Assembly (NCBI GenBank): GCA_002068415.1
Contig: MVZM01000015.1
Location: 1 to 42,855, forward strand
From: Tenericutes bacterium ADurb.BinA124
Lineage (GTDB): Bacteria; Bacillota_I; Bacilli_A; ML615J-28; CAG-698
DNA length: 42,855 bases
Reading direction: 5' to 3'
Shown one piece after another: positions 8,089 to 16,476 of this stretch. The notes below the pieces were generated by a model. The model saw nothing but the letters and a program-made list of their open reading frames with translations. It was not told the origin of the DNA and did no database searches. How positions within the stretch are numbered: position 1 is the stretch's first letter; every line of letters starts with the position of its first letter. A program made the translations under genes and the position numbers.

Positions 8089-8766
8089 ATGTGTGGACGT
8101 TTTTCGTTAAATAAGACTCTTGGTGAAGTAACTAAATTCTTATATGATTACTTTTCCATTGAAACGAATTTTATTTTTTCCCCAAAATATAATATTGCCC
8201 CTTCGCAATTAATCATTGCCATTATATATGATGGCAATAAATACCGATCGGGGTTGATTAACTGGGGATTGGAGACAAAACTTGCCGATAAAAAAAAGAC
8301 TATCATTAATGCTCGGTGTGAAACTCTCCTCCAAAGACCATTGTTTACTCCATTATTATTGAAAAAGCGTTGTTTGGTTTTAGCGGATGGCTTCTTTGAA
8401 TGGCAAAAACCGAATCAAACACCACATTATTGTTTTTTAAAAGACCGTTCACTTTTTACAATGGCCGGTCTTTGGAACACTTATTGTCAAGATAATGACA
8501 ACAAAACTTCTTCCTGTGCTATCATTACCACCGTTGCTAATCAATTAATGGCCCCCATTCATCAGCGAATGCCCGTAATTTTAGATGAACAAAACCGAAA
8601 AAATTGGCTTAATCCTAAAGAGCAAAATGGAGAAAAACTTATTTCGCTTTTACAGCCCTTTCCGGATCAACAAATGGATTACTACCCTGTATCGCCATTA
8701 GTAAACAATCCCAAAAACGATTTTTTTGATATAATCAAACCACATAATACAAAAGGCGTCAATTAA
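8089..8766 (+). CDS. SRAP/HMCES-type abasic-site processing protein (YedK family)
   Basis: Protects abasic sites in single-stranded DNA by forming a covalent thiazolidine link through its second residue. The 225-residue protein starts MCGRFSLN. Cys2 must become the N-terminus after removal of Met, which fixes the start at the ATG at 8089 rather than an upstream in-frame TTG at 8077. Family residues are all present: Asn in INARCET, Glu in ADGFFEW and the catalytic His in HQRMPVIL. YNIAPSQ is also typical. It is a single-gene unit between tnaA and the converging FMN-binding gene; its stop codon lies in the loop of a 13-bp terminator. No SOS box was recognised upstream. Confidence 0.92.
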   Translation: MCGRFSLNKTLGEVTKFLYDYFSIETNFIFSPKYNIAPSQLIIAIIYDGNKYRSGLINWGLETKLADKKKTIINARCETLLQRPLFTPLLLKKRCLVLADGFFEWQKPNQTPHYCFLKDRSLFTMAGLWNTYCQDNDNKTSSCAIITTVANQLMAPIHQRMPVILDEQNRKNWLNPKEQNGEKLISLLQPFPDQQMDYYPVSPLVNNPKNDFFDIIKPHNTKGVN

Positions 8767-8784
8767 TGGCCATTGACGCCTTTT
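8751..8784. terminator. Shared terminator between the SRAP gene and the FMN-binding gene
   Basis: Perfect 13-bp stem AAAAGGCGTCAAT / ATTGACGCCTTTT with an 8-nt loop that contains the SRAP stop codon (8764-8766). TTTT follows on the plus strand. It also lies 25 bases past the stop of the convergent minus-strand gene, so it probably acts in both directions. Confidence 0.85.
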
Positions 8785-8809
8785 GTTCATCTAAAAGATA
8801 TCATCTTTT

Positions 8810-9181
8810 TTAATCGGATAGGGCATTTTCAATAGCTTTTAATATCACTTTGCTACTGTATGTTGCTCCAGAAATTATTTCAACCTGTAATGATTGATGA
8901 GAAATAACTATAGGAATAATGGCTTCCGCTGGTTTTCCTTGACCGTTGTTGTGTTCTAATATCTCAATATTTTGAATTTCGTGATTGGCAACAAGGACTT
9001 TTACTTTGGCGCTAATGGGAAAAATCTTATAATAACCAATATATTCTCCATCATTAAGCGTCTTTAAATCAATGGCAGCAATTTCCAAATTATTAAATTG
9101 CCGGGAAAATGACTTCGCAATAATAATCATGACCATAAAAATCCCAATAACAACAATTAAAGCAATTAAGCATTTTTTCAT
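8810..9181 (-). CDS. Membrane-anchored FMN-binding domain protein
   Basis: A 123-residue protein with one N-terminal membrane segment (MKKCLIALIVVIGIFMVMII) and an external FMN-binding domain of the NqrC/RnfG/PplA type. SGATYSS near the C-terminus is the flavinylation motif, in which ApbE-type transferase links FMN to the Thr through a phosphodiester. Upstream LNDGEYIGYY is also typical of the domain. The likely role is electron transfer outside the membrane. The start is set at 9181, where AGGAG is well placed, instead of an earlier in-frame codon inside the preceding gene. It follows rlmD by 32 bases and may be co-transcribed. No ApbE, quinone or NADH dehydrogenase gene is in the window, so its electron donor is unknown. 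Confidence 0.83.
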   Translation of the reverse strand: MKKCLIALIVVIGIFMVMIIIAKSFSRQFNNLEIAAIDLKTLNDGEYIGYYKIFPISAKVKVLVANHEIQNIEILEHNNGQGKPAEAIIPIVISHQSLQVEIISGATYSSKVILKAIENALSD

Positions 9182-9193
9182 ATATTTACTCCT

Positions 9194-9220
9194 AAAAAAC
9201 ATAAACTTAATAATTATGTT
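9194..9220 (-). terminator. Weak hairpin between rlmD and the FMN-binding gene
   Basis: Minus-strand AACATAA / TTATGTT with a 9-nt loop followed by TTTT, covering the rlmD stop codon and ending just before the next gene's AGGAG. It is all A-T apart from one pair, so it could only attenuate. Confidence 0.3.
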
Positions 9221-10554
9221 ATTTGCAATAAAACACAAATTTCCACATCGCTAATTTGCGGGAACATATCAAAAAAAGTTACATCTTTAATCTCATAATT
9301 ACTTGATAAGAATGCCAAATCACGAGCTAAAGTAGCAACATTACAGGAAACATATACTATTTTCGGAATTTGTTTTTCGATAATGGCTTGTAATAATTGC
9401 GGAGCACACCCTTTCCGTGGTGGGTCAATAATCAAAATATTAATTTCTCCTAACGAAAACTTGTAGATTTCCTCTTCCGTTTTCCCGACAATAAACTCTA
9501 CATTACTAATGTTGTTTAGTAAAGCATTGGCTCTAGCATCTTGAACAGCTTCCTTCACAATCTCTATACCAACAACCCGCTTACAAAACCTAGCTAAAAA
9601 AACGGCAATTGTTCCCACTCCACAATAACCATCAACAATTACATCAGTAAGCTGGGGATTAGCATATTTTAAAACTTGGCGATACAATTTACTTGTTTGC
9701 TCATAATTGGTTTGGAAAAACGAATGGGGCGAAACAGCAAAAGTTAAACCCAGCAATTCTTCACGTAAAAAGCCGCTTCCCATGTGGACAAGATTCTTTT
9801 TCCCTAAAACCACATTGGTTTTTTCATTGTTAATATTTTGAATTATCGTTTTAATTAGCGGAAATTCATTTTGAAGCGATTTAATTAATTGATTAGCGTG
9901 AGGCAATTCTTTAGTATTGGTTACTAATACCAGCATAAATTCGTTTTTACTGTTGCTTCTAATTAAAACATGCCGTAAACAGCCGGATTGTCTTTCTTCA
10001 TCGTAAGCAGGAATTTGGTATTGATTCATCAAGTTACCAACAAATAGGGCAATTTTGGTTGCCAATTCGGGTTGAATAAAGCATCTTTCCATGGGAAAAA
10101 TCTCATGGGAATTTTTTTTGAAAAAACCGCAAATTACTTGGTTTTTTACCTTTTGAAAAGGAATTTGTACTTTATTCCGGTAATAAAAAGGCTGGTCCAT
10201 TCCTACAATTCCTGATACCGGTAAATTCCTTAAATGAGCAATTTTCTTAAGCGTATTGATGCCCATTTGTTGTTTGAAGGCTAATTGTGCATCGTATCTC
10301 ATATGCATGATTTCACAACCACCGCATTTTCCAAAAGCAGGGCACGGTGGCTTAACTCGGTCTGCACTAACCTTTATAAGTTTAAGGATTTTTCCAAATC
10401 CATAATTCTTAGTTAATTTGATAATTTCAATTTCCGCTATCTCCCCAATTAACAAAAAATCGACAAAAATCGGAAACGAATTAGGCTTGCAAACGCCCTG
10501 ACCTTGATGATTAAAATCAAGGCATTCGACAATAATTCTTTCTCTTTCAACCAT
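9214..10554 (-). CDS. rlmD: 23S rRNA (uracil-5-)-methyltransferase, RlmD/RlmCD type
   Basis: SAM-dependent enzyme making 5-methyluridine in 23S rRNA. The 446 residues show an N-terminal TRAM domain (1-60), an iron-sulfur cluster motif CPAFGKCGGC near 74-83 with a fourth Cys in MERCFIQ, and a C-terminal methyltransferase fold. The fold includes NTNYEQ-like FFQTNYEQ, VDGYCGVGTI (SAM loop), IIDPPRKG and VYVSCN, the last holding the catalytic Cys. Low-GC bacteria often have RlmCD acting on two uridines; target sites cannot be told from sequence. A TATAAT at 10573-10578 lies in the short gap after the gapA terminator, and AGAGGG precedes the ATG. Confidence 0.9.
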   Translation of the reverse strand: MVERERIIVECLDFNHQGQGVCKPNSFPIFVDFLLIGEIAEIEIIKLTKNYGFGKILKLIKVSADRVKPPCPAFGKCGGCEIMHMRYDAQLAFKQQMGINTLKKIAHLRNLPVSGIVGMDQPFYYRNKVQIPFQKVKNQVICGFFKKNSHEIFPMERCFIQPELATKIALFVGNLMNQYQIPAYDEERQSGCLRHVLIRSNSKNEFMLVLVTNTKELPHANQLIKSLQNEFPLIKTIIQNINNEKTNVVLGKKNLVHMGSGFLREELLGLTFAVSPHSFFQTNYEQTSKLYRQVLKYANPQLTDVIVDGYCGVGTIAVFLARFCKRVVGIEIVKEAVQDARANALLNNISNVEFIVGKTEEEIYKFSLGEINILIIDPPRKGCAPQLLQAIIEKQIPKIVYVSCNVATLARDLAFLSSNYEIKDVTFFDMFPQISDVEICVLLQIT

Positions 10555-10591
10555 ATAAAACCCTCTTGCTGTATTATAACATTTTAAACAT

Positions 10592-10620
10592 AAAAAAGAG
10601 AAACTTTTTCAGTTCCTCTT
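10592..10620 (-). terminator. gapA terminator
   Basis: Minus-strand stem AAGAGGAACT / AGTTTCTCTT (10 bp, one G-U), loop GAAAA, then TTTTT, 13 bases beyond the gapA stop. Confidence 0.88.
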
Positions 10621-10633
10621 GATTATTTTTTTA

Positions 10634-11644
10634 TTAAAATTTGGATGCTAAATACTTTGCTGTTCTAACTAATTGTGCAGTATAGCTCATTTCATTGTCA
10701 TACCAAGCAATTACTTTCACAAGTTGTTTTCCATCAACTTCAAGGACCGAGGTGCAAGAAGCATCAACCAATGAACCATATTTCATACCAATAACATCGG
10801 AAGAAACGATGGGGTCTTCGGTATAACCTAAACTTTCATTAGCATTAGCTTTTAAAACCGCATTGACTTCTGCAGCGGTCACATTACGTCCCGGTTCAAA
10901 CACTAAGTCGACAACCGAGCCTGTAATCGTTGGTACTCGAAGCGCCATACCATCTAATTTTCCTTTAAGGCTAGGAATAACTAGACCAATAGCGGAAGCT
11001 GCACCCGTCGTTGTGGGGACAATGTTAGCCGCAGCAGCACGAGTACGCCGGGATTTAATCCCCGATCGATGGGGGCTATCCAAGGTGTTTTGATCGTTTG
11101 TATAGGCATGAACAGTAGTCATAAAGCCTTTAACTAAACCAAAATTATCATTTAAAACTTTAGCAACCGGCGCTAAGCAATTGGTTGTACACGAAGCTCC
11201 GGAAATAATAGTTTCGCTACCATCAAGCTTTTCATGATTAACATTGAAAACAACTGTTTTCATTTCACCTTTGCCAGGAGCGGAAATAATAACATGTTTT
11301 GCACCAGCGGTAATGTGGGCTTGAGCTTTATCTTTGCTTGTGAAAATACCCGTACATTCCAGCACAACATCAACATCCAAAGCTTTCCAAGGTAAGGCTA
11401 GTGGATCTTTTTCGGCAAACACTTTAATTTCTTTTCCGTCAACAACAATAGCGCCTTCTTTCCAAGAAATGGAATCAATTTTATAATTTCCTTGGGCACT
11501 ATCATATTTTAACAAATAAGCTAAATCTTCAGCACCAGTCAAATCATTCAAAGCGACGATGTGAAAATCTTTACTACCAAACATTAAACGAAAAGCTAAA
11601 CGACCAATGCGTCCAAATCCGTTAATTGCAACTTTTACTGCCAT
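10634..11644 (-). CDS. gapA: Glyceraldehyde-3-phosphate dehydrogenase
   Basis: Oxidises glyceraldehyde 3-phosphate to 1,3-bisphosphoglycerate in glycolysis. The 336 residues start [19 protein letters not shown], the NAD-binding loop; the start at 11644 has AAGGAGG. Asp34 in ALNDLT suggests NAD rather than NADP preference. The catalytic Cys152 lies in [12 protein letters not shown], and the C-terminal WYDNEMSYT motif is intact. The gene is transcribed alone from TTGAAT-17-TATAAT. A near-palindrome resembling a catabolite response element sits just upstream of the -35, which would suit control of a central glycolytic gene. Nothing unusual in the protein. Confidence 0.96.
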   Translation of the reverse strand: MAVKVAINGFGRIGRLAFRLMFGSKDFHIVALNDLTGAEDLAYLLKYDSAQGNYKIDSISWKEGAIVVDGKEIKVFAEKDPLALPWKALDVDVVLECTGIFTSKDKAQAHITAGAKHVIISAPGKGEMKTVVFNVNHEKLDGSETIISGASCTTNCLAPVAKVLNDNFGLVKGFMTTVHAYTNDQNTLDSPHRSGIKSRRTRAAAANIVPTTTGAASAIGLVIPSLKGKLDGMALRVPTITGSVVDLVFEPGRNVTAAEVNAVLKANANESLGYTEDPIVSSDVIGMKYGSLVDASCTSVLEVDGKQLVKVIAWYDNEMSYTAQLVRTAKYLASKF

Positions 11645-11677
11645 ATTAATTTCCTCCTTATGGTTTTTATCTTTTAT

Positions 11678-11706
11678 ATTATACACTTTTCAACGAAAAA
11701 ATTCAA
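11678..11706 (-). promoter_or_regulatory. gapA promoter
   Basis: TTGAAT (11701-11706), 17-base spacer, TATAAT (11678-11683) on the minus strand. The leader is about 27 nt and carries AAGGAGG. Confidence 0.8.
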
Positions 11707-11713
11707 TCATTTT

Positions 11714-11733
11714 ATTTTGATAACGCTATCAAA
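11714..11733. promoter_or_regulatory. cre-like palindrome upstream of gapA, or aro operon terminator
   Basis: TTTTGATAACGCTATCAAAA. Its core TGATAACGCTATCA (11718-11731) matches the CcpA cre consensus TGWAARCGYTWNCW at all but one position. It lies 11 bases upstream of the gapA -35 and 5 bases past the aroF stop. The 8-bp arms with a 4-nt centre could also end the aro operon, but no clear U-run follows. Confidence 0.5.
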
Positions 11734-11736
11734 AAA

Positions 11737-12531
11737 CTAGAAAGTCAGTCCCCGTAAACCAGCTAAGGCTTTTAAATCATCTAAAAGCGAATTAAATTCC
11801 GAAAAACTTAAGGCTTGGTCTTTATCACTGAGTGACATTTGGGGATGGGGATGAACTTCAATTAACAAACCATCGGCACCGGCAGCGACAGCCGCCATTG
11901 ATAAAGGTTTTACCAAATCACTTCTTCCACAGGCATGGGAAGGGTCGGCGATAATTGGTAATTTCGTTATTTGTTTAACAATTGGAATCGAACTGATATC
12001 TAAAGTATTTCGCGTTAAAGGCTCAAATGTTCGAATGCCTCTTTCACACAAAATAATTTGATCATTGCCGAAATTTAGTAAATATTCCGCTGCCATTAGC
12101 CACTCTTCAATAGTATTACCAAATCCTCGTTTCAAAATAATCGGTTTTTTAATAGCACCTAAACATTTTAATAAAGCAAAATTTTGCATATTGCGAGCAC
12201 CTATTTGGATGACATCAACATAATCGTTAAAGAATGATAAATCCTCAAGATTTAATAATTCAGCTACAATGAACAAAGGATATTGTTCTTTTATTTCTCT
12301 AATAATCGCATGACTTTGGGACCCAAGACCTTGAAAACTATATGGGGAAGTGCGCGGCTTATCCGGATAAGCACGCAAAAAATGAACATTATGGTCAACA
12401 AGATATTGGGCAGTCGTTTTCATTTGTTCTTCGTTTTCAATCGCACAAGGACCAGCAATAATCATTAGTTGTTTTTCTAAATCAAAAGTACCTATTTTTT
12501 TTATTTTATTAACTTTTTTTAAAAGTTCCAT
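11737..12531 (-). CDS. aroF: 3-deoxy-7-phosphoheptulonate synthase (DAHP synthase), type I-beta
   Basis: Joins phosphoenolpyruvate and erythrose 4-phosphate, the first shikimate step. The 264 residues give only the catalytic barrel: MIIAGPCAIEN, DKPRTSPYSFQGLG, GARNMQNF, LKRGFGNTIEEW, CERGIRTFE and IADPSHACGR with metal-binding residues. There is no N-terminal ferredoxin-like or chorismate mutase regulatory domain, so direct feedback control is unlikely. The usual GGAFKPR is changed to AYPDKPR, with the lysine kept. The ATG at 12531 has AAAGG 8 bases upstream; an in-frame GTG at 12540 is less well placed. It is the last gene of the aro operon, overlapping aroQ by 23 bases. Confidence 0.93.
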   Translation of the reverse strand: MELLKKVNKIKKIGTFDLEKQLMIIAGPCAIENEEQMKTTAQYLVDHNVHFLRAYPDKPRTSPYSFQGLGSQSHAIIREIKEQYPLFIVAELLNLEDLSFFNDYVDVIQIGARNMQNFALLKCLGAIKKPIILKRGFGNTIEEWLMAAEYLLNFGNDQIILCERGIRTFEPLTRNTLDISSIPIVKQITKLPIIADPSHACGRSDLVKPLSMAAVAAGADGLLIEVHPHPQMSLSDKDQALSFSEFNSLLDDLKALAGLRGLTF

Positions 12532-12961
12532 GGATTTCACCTTTTAAATATTCTAAAGCTTCTTGGTAACTCAAGAATCCTTTTCCTAAAAATTGTCGAC
12601 AGCAGACTTCCGCAATCACGGAATTATTTCGATACGGTTCCCGTTTTCGGATATCAGTTAAATGAACTTCGACCGTCGGAATGCCAATGGCTTTAATAGC
12701 ATCACGAAGGGCATAGGAATAATGTGTTAAAGCCCCGGGATTGATAATGATACCGTCATATTTTTGAAAATAGGCTTCATGCAATTTGTCAATAATTAAA
12801 CCTTCATGATTCGATTGAAAAAACTCAATTGTTAATTGCATTTGTTGCCCCAATTTACGAATGAAAGCAAGTAAATCTTCATAAGATTGCTCACCATAAA
12901 TTTGTGGTTCGCGAATTCCCAACATATTCAAATTAGGGCCATTGATGATTAAAATATTCAT
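12509..12961 (-). CDS. aroQ: 3-dehydroquinate dehydratase, type II
   Basis: Removes water from 3-dehydroquinate to give 3-dehydroshikimate. At 150 residues it is normal for the dodecameric type II enzyme. The N-terminus MNILIINGPNLNMLGIREP contains the signature; the catalytic Tyr is in QIYGEQSYEDL, and INPGALTHYS, VEVHLTDIRKREPYR and the active-site His are conserved. The start at 12961 is set by GGAG before the ATG. Its first 29 bases overlap the end of the chorismate mutase/AroE/AroK fusion, and its end overlaps aroF, so translation is probably coupled. Confidence 0.95.
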   Translation of the reverse strand: MNILIINGPNLNMLGIREPQIYGEQSYEDLLAFIRKLGQQMQLTIEFFQSNHEGLIIDKLHEAYFQKYDGIIINPGALTHYSYALRDAIKAIGIPTVEVHLTDIRKREPYRNNSVIAEVCCRQFLGKGFLSYQEALEYLKGEIHGTFKKS

Positions 12962-14408
12962 ATACTTTCTCCAAAATTTCCTTTTCATTATGAGCGATAA
13001 TGTCGGCATAACGATGGTACAAAGAAATACGATTGATAAACAATTGTTCAAGTTGCTCTTGATTTTGGGCCAAAGGTCGGGTTTGATCAATGCGCTTAAT
13101 CAATTCCGACAGCGGTGTGTTAATAAAAATAAGGATGCTTTTTTGTTTTAGCCTTTGCATGATGGCATCATTTAAAACAATCCCACCACCCGTCGCAATA
13201 ACAACTCCCCTTCTTTGGTTTAAAGCAAGAGTAATATTAGCTTCTTTTTGACGAAAATCAGCTAAATTGCTCTTTTTCAACAAGGTTGAAAGGTCATGTC
13301 CCTCTTTCTCAAGTTCTAAATCAACATCAAAAAAAGGTCTTCCCAGTGCTTTACTGATTAGTCGCCCATAAGTAGTCTTTCCGGAATAAGGCATTCCAAT
13401 TAAAACAAGATTGGTTAGTTCTTTTTTTAACTGTTGGAAAACCGGTTGTATTAAATTATGATAACTCTTTTGCTTAACGATTTGCAATCCTAAAGCGGCC
13501 TGAGTAACTAACATTAGTAGACCATTGGCATGGGGAATAGAAAGTTGTTTAGCCGCCAGCAATAATGCTGTCAAGGGGGGATTATAAACGACATCCATCA
13601 CAAATTGCAAATTAACAAAATCCTTTAGGGGAAAGAGCGGCAACAAATCATCTTGCTGATTCGTTCCGTAAGGGGTTGTATTTATAATCATTTGAAAATC
13701 ACTAAAACGCAAATAATCAGCAATTAAAAACTCATCCTTATTTCTTATTTCGCGCACTAAATAGATTATTCTATCGCAACCCCGAGCAATTAAAGCTTGG
13801 GCAATCGTTCGGCTTGTGGCACCATTCCCGATAATGACGACCTTCAATGATTTAACATTTTGATGATAAAAATCGAGCGTTGCTAAAAAGGCCCCATAAT
13901 CCGTATTAAAGCCACGAATGATGCCGTTATTTCGGACTAATAAATTACATGTTTTAGTTATTTTGGCTTCTTCACTGCTTTCATCACAGCATTCAAAAGC
14001 GGCAGTTTTAAAAGGATTAGTAACATTTAGAGCTTGGAAAGGAAGTTTTTGGATGGATTCAAAATGTTCCGTTTCCCAAAGACCATATCGCAGATTTCCC
14101 ATTAATAAATGAATTAACGGTGATAAGGAATAATCTAATTTCTTACCAACAAGAAAAAAATCAATTTGTTGTAATTCCTTACTTAATTGAAAAATTTTTT
14201 CATAAATACTGCTTAGTTGTTCGCCATATTTTCTTTTCTGAAGACGTTTATTTATTTCTTGTTCACGTTCTAAAGAAACAATCGGTAATTGGTTCTTTAA
14301 TTTGAAAAGGCCAATTTGCTTGGCTATTTCCAAGCGTTTTTCAATTAAGGTACATATCTCATCGTCAATCTCGTCGATTTGTTGGCGCCATAACTCTAGT
14401 TTTTCCAT
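12933..14408 (-). CDS. Trifunctional chorismate mutase / shikimate dehydrogenase / shikimate kinase fusion
   Basis: One 491-residue chain holds three aromatic-pathway enzymes. Residues 1-78 are an AroQ-class chorismate mutase (Arg8, Arg25, Lys36 and an EREQEI helix). Residues 82-330 are shikimate dehydrogenase AroE: SLSPLIH (94-100), NVTNPFK with catalytic Lys134, GFNTD with Asp170, the NADP loop GNGATS (194-199), INTTPYGT and NGLLMLVTQAA. Residues 333-491 are shikimate kinase AroK: Walker A GMPYSGKTT (338-346), DVD (361-363), FRQKEA with Arg386, TGGGI and lid TRPLA with Arg444. All key residues are present, so all three should be active. The chain is continuous, with no internal stop. The ATG has GAGGA upstream; its start overlaps the end of aroC by 13 bases. 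Confidence 0.93.
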   Translation of the reverse strand: MEKLELWRQQIDEIDDEICTLIEKRLEIAKQIGLFKLKNQLPIVSLEREQEINKRLQKRKYGEQLSSIYEKIFQLSKELQQIDFFLVGKKLDYSLSPLIHLLMGNLRYGLWETEHFESIQKLPFQALNVTNPFKTAAFECCDESSEEAKITKTCNLLVRNNGIIRGFNTDYGAFLATLDFYHQNVKSLKVVIIGNGATSRTIAQALIARGCDRIIYLVREIRNKDEFLIADYLRFSDFQMIINTTPYGTNQQDDLLPLFPLKDFVNLQFVMDVVYNPPLTALLLAAKQLSIPHANGLLMLVTQAALGLQIVKQKSYHNLIQPVFQQLKKELTNLVLIGMPYSGKTTYGRLISKALGRPFFDVDLELEKEGHDLSTLLKKSNLADFRQKEANITLALNQRRGVVIATGGGIVLNDAIMQRLKQKSILIFINTPLSELIKRIDQTRPLAQNQEQLEQLFINRISLYHRYADIIAHNEKEILEKVYEYFNHQWP

Positions 14409-15475
14409 ATATGTTCCTCAAATAACATCTCACAAAGGGCATAGTTAGTTAAAGCATTAATGACATGAATGCCTTTAATGGCAAAAATGACATCATGTCG
14501 ACCGGGAATAATTAATTGTTCATTAGTTTTATTTATAAAATCAATTGTATTCTGGCAACGGCCAATCGATGGCGTCGGTCGAAAAGCGGTTTGGAAAAGG
14601 AGAGGATTGCCATTGCTTATTCCGGCATTTATTCCACCGGAGTAATTAGTTGTGAATTTGACTTGCTTATTTTCATAATACATCGAATCATTGACCGTAC
14701 TCCCGTGCATTTGTGTCATTTTAAAACCCGAACCAAATTCAATTCCCTTTACTCCCGGAATCGCAAAAATTAAATGACTGATAATTGATTCCATGCTGTT
14801 AAAAAATGGTTCACCTAAACCGACAGGCAAATTAAAGGCCCCCGTTTGGATAATCGCTCCTAAACTATCCTGCTTGATTTTAGTTTCCTTAATGAGCGTT
14901 AACATTTTTGCTTTGACATCGGAATTTCTCACTGGAAAGGGGTCATCTTGCATCCTAAGAACTTCTTCGATGCTTAAATCGGCTTCATCATCAGTAATAG
15001 ATCCTAAAGATTTAACTCGAGAACCAACTAAAATATTCTTATCTTTAAGCAATTGTTCACAAAGAGCACCCAAAATGACTAAAACAACAGTTAATCGTCC
15101 TGATGAAGTTCCCCCGCCACGATAATCATTAAAACCATGGAATTTTTGATGAAGAACATAATCACCATGGCTCGGTCGCGCTTTTCCCAAGCATTTTTCA
15201 TAATCTCCACTTATCACATCTTCGTTTTTCACAAGCACTGTTAAAGGAGCACCGGTAGTGTAATTTTTAAAATAACCACTGATGATTTGAAAATCATCGT
15301 TCTCTAGGCGTGAAGAAACAAGCTCCCCTAAACCTCGTCGTAACTGTAATTTCATTTTAATTAAAGCAACATCAATGTTTATACCGGCGGGATAACCATC
15401 AATTACCAAACCGATATATTGTTCATGAGAGGCCCCAAATAAAGTAATTCGCAAATTTTTCCCAAAACTGTTCAT
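14396..15475 (-). CDS. aroC: Chorismate synthase
   Basis: Converts 5-enolpyruvylshikimate 3-phosphate to chorismate using reduced FMN. The 359 residues carry the three family signatures: GASHEQYIGLVIDGYPAG near the N-terminus, FHGFNDYRGGGTSSGR near 120-135 and the C-terminal region around FRPTPSIG and GRHDV. The start is the ATG at 15475, with GAGG 6 bases upstream; it forms an ATGA overlap with the aroB stop. It is the third gene of the aro operon. An FMN reductase is not fused, so reduced flavin must come from elsewhere. Confidence 0.96.
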   Translation of the reverse strand: MNSFGKNLRITLFGASHEQYIGLVIDGYPAGINIDVALIKMKLQLRRGLGELVSSRLENDDFQIISGYFKNYTTGAPLTVLVKNEDVISGDYEKCLGKARPSHGDYVLHQKFHGFNDYRGGGTSSGRLTVVLVILGALCEQLLKDKNILVGSRVKSLGSITDDEADLSIEEVLRMQDDPFPVRNSDVKAKMLTLIKETKIKQDSLGAIIQTGAFNLPVGLGEPFFNSMESIISHLIFAIPGVKGIEFGSGFKMTQMHGSTVNDSMYYENKQVKFTTNYSGGINAGISNGNPLLFQTAFRPTPSIGRCQNTIDFINKTNEQLIIPGRHDVIFAIKGIHVINALTNYALCEMLFEEHIWKN

Positions 15476-16476
15476 TTTATTCCTCGACAAAAATCATCTA
15501 AATTAATTGTTTTGATGCTTACTTTCCCCAGTTTAGTAAGAACAGGGACAGTAATCAAAGCTTGATTAGTTTTTTTATCTTTCTTAATAAAGTCCACAAT
15601 TTCCGCCATTGGCAAAGAAAAATCCATATTGATGCCGATTTTTTGATATAAATTAGCTAATAATGTCCGCAAATCCGGCTGTTTGGTTTCATAATACATC
15701 CCGATAGCCACCGCTTGACCATGACTCAAGGTAAATCGGGAATAACTTTCTAAAGCATGGCCAATTGTATGACCATAATTTAACGTCATTCGCTCGCCTT
15801 GATCAAATTCATCCCGTTCTGTAATCCCCGCTTTAATCGATAAACATGCGTAAATAACTTCGGATAATAATTCGGGTTGAGTTATTTTTTCAAGCAAGGA
15901 TGGCGAAAAACAAATTCCATATTTGATTACTTCGCTTAAACCCGATGTAAATTCACTCCTAGGCAAAGTGTTAAGAACTTGCGGATCAACTAAAATCATT
16001 TCCGGATGGTAAATAGTCCCGATTTGGTTTTTATAGAGATAGGTTCCTACCGAAAAATCAACACCACATTTACCACCCAAGCAACTGTCGACTTGCGAAA
16101 TCAAAGTTGTTGGGACGGAAAGATAATTAATACCCCGTTTATAAATGGCCGCCACAAATGCCGTTACATCGCCAATTACGCCCCCACCAAGGGCTAATAA
16201 ATAATCGTTCTTCTGGATATCCGCCAATAGCATGTAATTAATAATCCGATTTACTTCCTCAAGATTTTTACTGGATTCCCCAGAAGGCAAAAGATAAAGA
16301 TCAAAATTGGGGAGTTGGTTAATTACCGTATCTAAATATAATGAAGCCACGCGTTCATCTGTAATGATAAAATAGCGAAGATTGGGATTTAAAAACGCGG
16401 TCAAGCGACTGATTAAACCGTCTTCTAAATAGATTTTAACTTGTTTTCTAGAATAGTTAGTTATTAAGGTTTGCAT
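15472..16476 (-). CDS. aroB: 3-dehydroquinate synthase
   Basis: NAD- and metal-dependent cyclisation of DAHP to 3-dehydroquinate. The 334 residues show PSGESSKN, the nucleotide loop LALGGGVIGD, VPTTLISQVDSCLGGK, and metal ligands in GLSEVIKYG, NYGHTIGHALE and LSHGQAVAIGM. It is slightly shorter than the usual 350-360, but no core motif is missing. The ATG shares its A with the aroA stop (TAATG), and the TGA stop shares bases with the aroC start (ATGA), so it is locked into the operon by both ends. That TGA also shows the standard genetic code. Confidence 0.95.
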   Translation of the reverse strand: MQTLITNYSRKQVKIYLEDGLISRLTAFLNPNLRYFIITDERVASLYLDTVINQLPNFDLYLLPSGESSKNLEEVNRIINYMLLADIQKNDYLLALGGGVIGDVTAFVAAIYKRGINYLSVPTTLISQVDSCLGGKCGVDFSVGTYLYKNQIGTIYHPEMILVDPQVLNTLPRSEFTSGLSEVIKYGICFSPSLLEKITQPELLSEVIYACLSIKAGITERDEFDQGERMTLNYGHTIGHALESYSRFTLSHGQAVAIGMYYETKQPDLRTLLANLYQKIGINMDFSLPMAEIVDFIKKDKKTNQALITVPVLTKLGKVSIKTINLDDFCRGIK

